The notes under the pieces: model-generated
Told to the model about the DNA's origin: nothing
The model's input: only the letters and a program-made list of their open reading frames with translations
Databases searched by the model: none
Shown here: positions 1-5,117 of the stretch, in pieces
Layout of the letters: each line of letters opens with the position of its first letter
Position numbering within the stretch: position 1 is the stretch's first letter
DNA from: Chitinophagaceae bacterium
Lineage (GTDB): Bacteria > Bacteroidota > Bacteroidia > Chitinophagales > Chitinophagaceae
Length of the DNA: 5,117 nt
Direction of reading: 5' to 3'
NCBI GenBank assembly: GCA_947468255.1
Contig: CANIMM010000233.1
Span: 1 to 5,117, forward strand
Position numbers and translations under genes: made by a program

Positions 1-2385
1 GGATTTTCTCAGTGGACTGAAGTAAAACCAATTTCGATCGAAATAAATGAACGATCGTCCGAACAGTTGAAAAAAGCCGCACAAGTATTTCAAGAAGAAA
101 TATTTAAAAGAAGCCAGCTAAATTTACCAATTCAGCAAAGCATTTCTCCATTAAAAGAAATACAAACTGTCATTATTCTGACAGAAGCCAATATTCAATC
201 CCTCCATCTTTCAGAAAGAAATGAATTGTCCAAGCTCGATAAAACTGAAAAAGAGGGTTACAAAATAAAATTTTTCAACAATAAAATAATCATTCTAGGG
301 CATGATGATAGAGGTTGTTTGTATGGAGTAGGTAAACTAATGAGAGAAATGAAAATTCTCCCTAACCAATTATTTATCCAAGCCAATTTTCAGCTTTCCT
401 CCTCCCCTGCTTATCCGATTCGTGGACATCAACTGGGGTATCGACCTAAGACCAATGCATACGATGCCTGGTCGGTTGCACAATTCGATCAATACATTCG
501 TGACTTAGCCATTTTTGGAGCCAATAGTATCGAAATCATGCCTCCTCGAACAGACGATGACGCTAGCAGCATTCATATGAAATTGCCGGCAATCGAAATG
601 ATAAAAGAACAATCCCGCATCTGTGAATTGTATGGACTAGATGTATGGATGTGGTATCCCAACATGGGCAAAACTTATTCCTCGCCAGATTCTATCAAGG
701 TGGAATTAGCAGAAAGAGAAAAGATTTTCAGCACCCTTCCTAAATTAGATGCACTCTTCGTACCAGGAGGAGATCCGGGAGATTTAGAACCGGACGAATT
801 ATTTGATTGGCTTGCAAAAGAAGCCAAAGTCCTTGTCAAATACCACCCCAAAGCAAAAATTTGGGTTTCACCACAAGCTTTTAAACCCAGTAAAAAATGG
901 TATGCTAATTTCTATAAACATGTCAACAAACAATATCCTTGGTTTGGAGGAGTAGTCTATGGCCCATGGATTAAGGCAACATTGGAGGAAGTGAAGAAGA
1001 ATATAAATCCAAAGATTCCTATCCGGCTGTATCCAGATATCACCCATAATTTTTCATCCCAATATCCTATTCCAAATTTAGACATTGCGCTTGCGATGAC
1101 GCTAGGACGAGAAAGCATCAACCCAAGACCAACGGATGAAAAATTGATTCATAATCGCTATGCTAAATTGGCTCAAGGTAGTATCAGTTATTCTGAAGGT
1201 ACCAATGACGATGTAAATAAATTTATATGGAGCGATCAAGATTGGAACCCAACAACTCCAGCAATAGCAACGCTGCGCGATTATGCAAAATATTTTATAG
1301 GTTACGAATATCAAGATGCAGTAGCTCAGTTGATTTTAGGATTGGAAAAAACGTTTCGAGGACCTTTGATTAGCAATTCGTATGTTCAACAAAGTCTTCA
1401 GCAATGGCAAGCATTAGAAAAAAATGCCCCCGCTCAGGTACTCTCCAATCCGCGTTTCCAAAGTGGACTCATTCGAGCTTACTTTGACGCGTATACGCAA
1501 CGACGACTACTGTACGAAATGAATTTAGAGGGATTAGCCAAAAACACATTGGAATCTAGAAAAAAGGGGCAATCCCTGGATGCCATCAATGAAGCAAAAA
1601 GCATTTTAAATAAAGCAACTCCAGCGGCCATCTCACCAGAATTAAGAGAAAGATGCATTGACCTAGCCGATTCACTTTTCCGGAGTTTTGGTGCTCAGCT
1701 TACCATTGCAAAGCACCATGCGGCTAGTGGAAGGGGGAACTTTATCGACAACATAGATATCCCATTGAATGATTCGCCTTGGCTAATTGAACAGTTAAAC
1801 AATATTTTAAAACTGGAGAAAGAGTCCGATCGGGATCAAGCAATTGAAAATATTTTGCACCGCACTGATCCTGGACCTGGCGGATTTTATGATAACATGG
1901 GCTCACCAGAATCATGGAAAAGAATCGTTGCAAAAAAAACATGGCAAGAAGATCCTAGTAGCCTTGAGTCTCCAAGGGTTAGTTTTGGAGTAGGCTTAAC
2001 AGGTGTAGATTGGGTGCATGAAATTATAGCAAAAGGATTTGAAGGCAAAACCACCCCACTTGCTTGGATGAATCAGATCAATACATTGTATGAAACTCCA
2101 CTAGAAATGGTGTATGATTCATTGGATCCGGAAGGAAGTTACTTGATTCGCATAGCCTATACCGGTAGATTCCGTTCAAGCGTTCAGTTAATGGCAGATG
2201 GAGTGCTGATTCATCCATATATCAGAATGGGTAAAAAGCCAATAGTAGAATTTCCACTTCCTACAAAAATCACTAAAGACGGGAAACTGCGACTAACATT
2301 TTCCTGCGGACTAAAAGTGGATGGAGAAGGTGAACGAGGCACCCAGGTGGCTGAAATTTGGATAATCAAGCATTCAACGCTTTAA
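1..2385 (+). CDS. Putative glycoside hydrolase, GH20/GH67-like (alpha-glucuronidase-family-like), 5'-truncated by window edge
   Basis: Probable glycan-cleaving enzyme; substrate unknown. The frame is open from base 1, giving 794 visible codons before TAA, so the true start and any signal peptide lie upstream. A TTG at 67 falls inside the first conserved strand-helix unit and is not a credible start. Numbering visible codons from base 1: residues 1-133 form an alpha/beta domain like the N-terminal domain of GH20, GH67 and GH84 enzymes, with its hallmark HDDRGCLYGV at 101-110. A TIM-barrel-like core starts at YPIRGHQLGYRPK (138) and carries PPRTDDD (181), VWMWYP (215), VPGGDPG (254), WVSPQ (288), PDITH (345) and SEGTNDDVNK (398). 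D258, E399, D403 and D404 are the best candidate catalytic or sugar-binding acids. A helical stretch follows (about 470-600), then TDPGPGGFYDN (622) and a C-terminal beta domain (about 696-794). I recall similar proteins in Acidobacteria and Planctomycetes with no assigned activity. The hydrolase fold is fairly sure, the reaction is not. Confidence 0.9.
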   Translation, partial: GFSQWTEVKPISIEINERSSEQLKKAAQVFQEEIFKRSQLNLPIQQSISPLKEIQTVIILTEANIQSLHLSERNELSKLDKTEKEGYKIKFFNNKIIILGHDDRGCLYGVGKLMREMKILPNQLFIQANFQLSSSPAYPIRGHQLGYRPKTNAYDAWSVAQFDQYIRDLAIFGANSIEIMPPRTDDDASSIHMKLPAIEMIKEQSRICELYGLDVWMWYPNMGKTYSSPDSIKVELAEREKIFSTLPKLDALFVPGGDPGDLEPDELFDWLAKEAKVLVKYHPKAKIWVSPQAFKPSKKWYANFYKHVNKQYPWFGGVVYGPWIKATLEEVKKNINPKIPIRLYPDITHNFSSQYPIPNLDIALAMTLGRESINPRPTDEKLIHNRYAKLAQGSISYSEGTNDDVNKFIWSDQDWNPTTPAIATLRDYAKYFIGYEYQDAVAQLILGLEKTFRGPLISNSYVQQSLQQWQALEKNAPAQVLSNPRFQSGLIRAYFDAYTQRRLLYEMNLEGLAKNTLESRKKGQSLDAINEAKSILNKATPAAISPELRERCIDLADSLFRSFGAQLTIAKHHAASGRGNFIDNIDIPLNDSPWLIEQLNNILKLEKESDRDQAIENILHRTDPGPGGFYDNMGSPESWKRIVAKKTWQEDPSSLESPRVSFGVGLTGVDWVHEIIAKGFEGKTTPLAWMNQINTLYETPLEMVYDSLDPEGSYLIRIAYTGRFRSSVQLMADGVLIHPYIRMGKKPIVEFPLPTKITKDGKLRLTFSCGLKVDGEGERGTQVAEIWIIKHSTL

Positions 2386-2405
2386 ATCAATTGATCCGCT
2401 GAATA

Positions 2406-2433
2406 TTGTTCATTTAACTTCTATAAGACTTTG
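2406..2433 (+). promoter_or_regulatory. Weak candidate Bacteroidota-type promoter for the downstream gene
   Basis: TTG at 2406-2408 is followed after 17 bases by AGACTTTG (2426-2433). The Bacteroidota consensus is a -33 TTG with a -7 TAnnTTTG. Here the TTTG is intact but the TA is replaced by AG, so the match is partial. The resulting leader would be about 115 bases. In AT-rich DNA such a match can arise by chance, so confidence is low. Confidence 0.2.
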
Positions 2434-2500
2434 ATTCGTAAAATCAATGTAGGCTAATCGAATTGAGTTATATTCATTACCAGTTATTATTTTTTAACAC

Positions 2501-2521
2501 AAGGAACAAATAATATTCCTT
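2501..2521 (+). repeat. Inverted repeat in the leader of the second enzyme gene
   Basis: AAGGAA (2501-2506) and TTCCTT (2516-2521) are perfect reverse complements separated by nine A/T-rich bases. The element ends 32 bases before the ATG at 2554. It could be an operator half-site pair or a weak RNA hairpin. The stem is only 6 bp, so chance is a real alternative. Confidence 0.3.
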
Positions 2522-2553
2522 TACTTAAGAAGCACCAAACCATACGTTCATTT

Positions 2554-2613
2554 ATGAAAAAAAAAACTTGCTTGCTGATTGGTTGTATTGTTTTGATTTC
2601 AATTGTTTCTGCG
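2554..2613 (+). other. Signal peptide (residues 1-20) of the secreted putative hydrolase
   Basis: The N-region is MKKKT, the hydrophobic core runs about residues 7-18, and S-A precedes Q21, fitting an AXA-like signal peptidase I rule (V18-S19-A20). LIGC at 8-11 superficially fits a lipobox. However, the hydrophobic segment continues beyond that Cys and too few hydrophobic residues precede it, so a lipoprotein is less likely. Confidence 0.8.
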
Positions 2614-4911
2614 CAATCGATTAGATTAAAAAATGATAATTTAAATCTGGTTGTTTCAGCTAGCGGACAAATATCAGAGATATCTGATCCATCAACGAAT
2701 AAAAACTACTTGGCTGCTGGCCAGCAGGCTCCATTACTAAAAATCAGGGTTGCGAATGAATGGGAAGAGTCGAATATGGCCAGTTTCTCAAAGGAGAAAA
2801 ATACCCTTACCCTTAGTTTTCCTATCGCTAAAGTTGTTGCCACTATTAAGATTACCCAAAATAAAACTCACTTTGTTTTCGAATTGATTCAGCTAAGTTC
2901 AAAAAACAAAGTGAATGCAGTTATTTGGGGACCCTATCCAACAAGCATCAATAAAACGATCGGCGAAGTAATTGGAGTAGTAAGGGATGGAGAATTTGGC
3001 ATCGGGATTCAATGCTTAAATACAAAAACCATTGGAGGAATTCTGAAAAATAGTGAGGGAGCAGATGATTCTCGTGGGTCTGTTGCAATTAAACAAGAAT
3101 ATGGGAGCAGTCTGCAGGCATTTAGTCTTGATAGATCCAAGGCAAGGAAGATAAAAGTTTGGGGTGAAAATTATCCCGATATGCCCGTGGATGCTATCCC
3201 AAACGAGACCACCATTGGTTCGAAGATTGCACTGTTCGGCTGTCCGGAAAAAGAAATACTGAGTCGCATTGGTACAATCGAGCTTAAGGAAGGGCTTCCG
3301 CATCCAATGATTAATGGTGACTGGATAAAACAATCTCCCGAAACAGGCCGTGCATATCTAATTTCCGATTTCAACGAGACCAATATCGACGAGATGATTG
3401 CTTATACGCATCAAGCAGGATTGGCATCGTTGTATCATGAGGGACCTTTTCAATCATGGGGGCACTTTGTTCTCGATCCAAAAAGTTTTCCCAATGGAAA
3501 TGCAGGAATGAAAGCTTGCGTAGATAAAGCTGCAAAGATTGGTTTGCATATTGGCGTTCACACCTTAAGTTCATTTATCAATACCAATGACCCCTATATA
3601 ACACCAATTCCTGATAAACGGCTTGCACTTACCGGATCATCTCCACTCATCGAAGCAATTGATACTGGGGCAATTGAAATTACTGTGGAATCTAATCAGT
3701 ACTTCAAAAATACCAAGCCCAGTTCGCTCCACGCCGTAATGATAGGAGAAGAAATCATTCGTTTTCGCGATGTGACACCTCAGCCACCCTATAAATTGCT
3801 CGACTGCAGGCGGGGAGCCTTTGGAACGAATGTTGCCAATCACCCAAAAGGGGAAATAGCCGGTATGATGCTTGATTATCCGTACCAAACCTTATTCCCT
3901 AATTTCGAATTACAGCAAGAGATTGCAGGAAATCTTGGCCGATTTTTCTCCGAAACCGGCGTTTCACATATGGATTTTGATGGGCATGAGGGATGTATTT
4001 CTTCCGGCGAAGGCGATTATGCGATGCAGGCATTTGCTGAAAAGGTATTCCGCGAAACAAGCCATACCCTTGTGAATGGAACGAGCAGATCAAGTCACTA
4101 CTATTGGCATATCTGCCATTATTGGAACTGGGGAGAGCCTTGGTATGGAGGATTTCGAGAATCACAGGGAGATTACCGGCTAGAAAATCAGCCATTTTTG
4201 GAACGGAATTATATGCCGAATATGCTGGGATGGTTTCTTCTTTCAGCAACTACCACCCAGGAAGACATCGAATGGATGATGGCAAGGGCTGCAGGATATA
4301 ATGCAGGATTCGCTATGGTAGCTTCATATAAAAGCCTTAAAAATAACCCAAATACAAATCAATTACTTGATTTAATCAAGCTATGGCAAGAGGCCTATAA
4401 AAAGAAAATTTTCTCTACTGATCAAATTGTCCGGTTGAAAAATCCGGAAAATGATTTTCACCTTGTGAAAACAGCAGCCGAATGGAAACTTTACCCGTTT
4501 AAGAAATACAAATTTGAACATACCAAACAGCTGCTGCAACCCGGACAACCCACCTTCTCGGAATGGAAATTTGAAAATAAGGATGAAAAACAGCCATTGA
4601 ACTTTAACCTAACAATTATGGGCAAAGAGGGGAAAATCTATAACCCATGGATTGAGTTAGACGGTTATTACAAACTTGAATTGCCGGGTGAATTTAACGC
4701 AGGATTTTCAATCGTTTGTGATGGCGAAAAAATAAAATTATATAACGAGAAGGGCAGATTTAATAAAGAAATCCCAATGAGCAAGCCTATTCCTGAATTG
4801 ACCGAAGGGGAGCATACTGTCAAATTCGACTGCGCATTTTCAGACGAAAGTCAGTTAAAAATCAGATCCGTATTTAAAACTATCCGCAAACCTGAAATAA
4901 TTCGTAATTAA
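2554..4911 (+). CDS. Secreted putative glycoside hydrolase (beta-sandwich + barrel-like core + C-terminal beta domain), family not recognised
   Basis: Complete 785-residue protein. Residues 1-20 are a signal peptide: KKK, a hydrophobic stretch, then VSA before Q21, a good signal peptidase I site. The ATG lacks a Shine-Dalgarno sequence, normal for Bacteroidota, and no in-frame ATG lies nearby upstream. Residues 21 to about 240 look like the beta-sandwich that precedes the barrel in GH31, GH36 and GH101 enzymes. The core (about 265-640) has alternating strands and helices: YHEGPFQSWG (294-303), GLHIGVHT (330-337), VSHMDFDGHEG (470-480), an aromatic/His-rich patch (515-531) and ERNYMPNMLGW (550-560). 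D474, D476 and E479 are the best catalytic candidates, because an Asp at a strand end resembles the nucleophile of clan GH-D enzymes. Residues about 374-434 look like an inserted beta module. Residues about 665-785 form a terminal beta domain. No type IX secretion C-terminal domain is evident, so a periplasmic location is likely. It follows another putative hydrolase by 168 bp, suggesting shared glycan use. The enzyme class is inferred from fold-like patterns only. Confidence 0.93.
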   Translation: MKKKTCLLIGCIVLISIVSAQSIRLKNDNLNLVVSASGQISEISDPSTNKNYLAAGQQAPLLKIRVANEWEESNMASFSKEKNTLTLSFPIAKVVATIKITQNKTHFVFELIQLSSKNKVNAVIWGPYPTSINKTIGEVIGVVRDGEFGIGIQCLNTKTIGGILKNSEGADDSRGSVAIKQEYGSSLQAFSLDRSKARKIKVWGENYPDMPVDAIPNETTIGSKIALFGCPEKEILSRIGTIELKEGLPHPMINGDWIKQSPETGRAYLISDFNETNIDEMIAYTHQAGLASLYHEGPFQSWGHFVLDPKSFPNGNAGMKACVDKAAKIGLHIGVHTLSSFINTNDPYITPIPDKRLALTGSSPLIEAIDTGAIEITVESNQYFKNTKPSSLHAVMIGEEIIRFRDVTPQPPYKLLDCRRGAFGTNVANHPKGEIAGMMLDYPYQTLFPNFELQQEIAGNLGRFFSETGVSHMDFDGHEGCISSGEGDYAMQAFAEKVFRETSHTLVNGTSRSSHYYWHICHYWNWGEPWYGGFRESQGDYRLENQPFLERNYMPNMLGWFLLSATTTQEDIEWMMARAAGYNAGFAMVASYKSLKNNPNTNQLLDLIKLWQEAYKKKIFSTDQIVRLKNPENDFHLVKTAAEWKLYPFKKYKFEHTKQLLQPGQPTFSEWKFENKDEKQPLNFNLTIMGKEGKIYNPWIELDGYYKLELPGEFNAGFSIVCDGEKIKLYNEKGRFNKEIPMSKPIPELTEGEHTVKFDCAFSDESQLKIRSVFKTIRKPEIIRN

Positions 4912-4926
4912 TGCGTGTGAAGCGTC

Positions 4927-4978
4927 GGCAAAAACTGCCCCAGCTCCCAAAATGGATTTATTAAAATTCACATTTTTT
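4927..4978. terminator. Terminator-like hairpins between convergent genes
   Basis: Two elements lie in the 65-bp convergent gap. GGCA/TGCC (4927-4930/4936-4939), with a five-base loop, can be flanked by AGC/GCT (4921-4923/4943-4945) across an internal loop. AAAATG/CATTTT (4949-4954/4971-4976) encloses further partial A-T pairing and ends in a run of six T on the plus strand (4973-4978). On the minus strand the same stem ends in a T run just past the stop codon of the opposing gene. It could therefore serve both genes, but the stems are short and AT-rich. Confidence 0.35.
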
Positions 4979-5117
4979 AAAACTGTAATCTAAAACTTCC
5001 AAAAATTCCAAAATTCTGAATAGGTTGCATTTTTGATGGCGAATAATTTGCTGGATAGGGAGGCGCAGATCTCCAAACAAAATCAATTCTAAAGAATCTA
5101 AATATATTATCAAAACC
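4977..5117 (-). CDS. C-terminal end of a probable outer-membrane beta-barrel protein, cut by the window edge
   Basis: Reading the minus strand from the right edge gives 46 sense codons and then TAA (plus-strand TTA at 4977-4979). The peptide contains FRFFRIDFVWR, a Pro/Tyr/Ser-rich loop with PPYPANYSPS, and ends NFGIFGSFRLQF. An amphipathic last strand with a terminal Phe is the classic C-terminal signature recognised by the BAM machinery for outer-membrane barrel insertion. The upstream RIDFVWR would be the preceding strand and the Pro-rich stretch its connecting loop. The pattern is reminiscent of Bacteroidota DUF5686-type proteins (carboxypeptidase-regulatory-like domain plus barrel), but this is recall and not a search result. 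The start lies outside the window. The gene converges on the putative hydrolase gene with 65 bp between stop codons, so it is a separate transcription unit. Confidence 0.75.
   Translation of the reverse strand, partial: GFDNIFRFFRIDFVWRSAPPYPANYSPSKMQPIQNFGIFGSFRLQF

Larger units (their letters stand above)
2386..2553. other. 168-bp intergenic gap between the two enzyme genes
   Basis: AT-rich and without coding potential. It opens with a perfect 10-bp palindrome, ATCAATTGAT (2386-2395), just after the upstream stop codon. TTAAAT/ATTTAA (2382-2387/2412-2417) with CAAT/ATTG inside could form a weak stem, but no T-tract follows it, so it is not a convincing intrinsic terminator. TTGATT/AATCAA (2431-2436/2442-2447) is a second small inverted repeat. 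The gap is long for a tightly coupled operon, so the downstream gene may have its own promoter or be read through from upstream. Confidence 0.6.

Noticed and set aside
67..69. TTG as start codon of the first gene
   Set aside because: The frame is open to base 1 and the upstream codons continue the N-terminal domain, with no ribosome-binding context before 67.
2382..2417. Intrinsic terminator after the first gene
   Set aside because: The TTAAAT/ATTTAA stem is AT-rich with a bulge and large loop, and no T-tract follows.
2386..2553. Small gene, riboswitch or tRNA in the gap between the enzyme genes
   Set aside because: No convincing start-to-stop frame, no conserved riboswitch core and no cloverleaf were seen. 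The only structure is small AT-rich dyads.
2575..2586. LIGC lipobox-like motif in the second gene's N-terminus
   Set aside because: Hydrophobic residues continue past this Cys to a good VSA signal peptidase I site, and the hydrophobic stretch before the Cys is too short.
3016..3383. Overlapping minus-strand open frames inside the second gene
   Set aside because: They are shadow frames of the plus-strand enzyme, with implausible composition and mutual overlap.
3899..4249. 116-codon minus-strand open frame inside the second gene
   Set aside because: It is antisense to a strongly coding, domain-bearing frame. The translation shows no recognisable motif, and it has no intergenic space or promoter of its own.
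4700..4911. Type IX secretion C-terminal sorting domain on the second enzyme
   Set aside because: The C-terminus (ending KPEIIRN) lacks the usual Gly/Asn-rich strands and terminal Lys/Arg-Val-Lys-like signature. It reads as a beta domain of the enzyme.

Overview
The window looks like Bacteroidota (Bacteroidetes) DNA. It has moderate-to-low GC. The one start codon that can be seen has no Shine-Dalgarno sequence. One complete gene has a signal peptide and resembles a carbohydrate-active enzyme. At the right edge, on the opposite strand, is the tail of what looks like an outer-membrane beta-barrel protein ending in Phe.

Layout: (1) Positions 1-2385 (+) hold a large gene whose 5' end lies outside the window. 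It has a GH20/GH67-type N-terminal accessory domain, a TIM-barrel-like core and a C-terminal beta domain. I recognise it as belonging to a conserved but poorly characterised group usually labelled alpha-glucuronidase-like or hexosaminidase-like glycosyl hydrolase. (2) Positions 2386-2553 are a 168-bp AT-rich gap with a weak promoter candidate and small inverted repeats. (3) Positions 2554-4911 (+) encode a complete, secreted 785-residue protein with an N-terminal beta-sandwich, a barrel-like core and a C-terminal beta domain. It is a putative glycoside hydrolase of a family I cannot name, and a compact beta module appears to be inserted in its core. (4) Positions 4912-4976 are a 65-bp convergent gap with terminator-like hairpins. 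(5) Positions 4977-5117 (-) encode the last 46 residues of a probable outer-membrane barrel protein that enters from the right edge.

The two plus-strand genes are probably co-located glycan-degrading enzymes of the periplasm or cell surface, as in Bacteroidota polysaccharide-utilisation regions. No SusC/SusD pair, sulfatase or regulator is visible, so the substrate cannot be inferred. The minus-strand gene is convergent and is probably a separate housekeeping or envelope unit. I saw no tRNA, rRNA, CRISPR array, insertion sequence, riboswitch or defence system.
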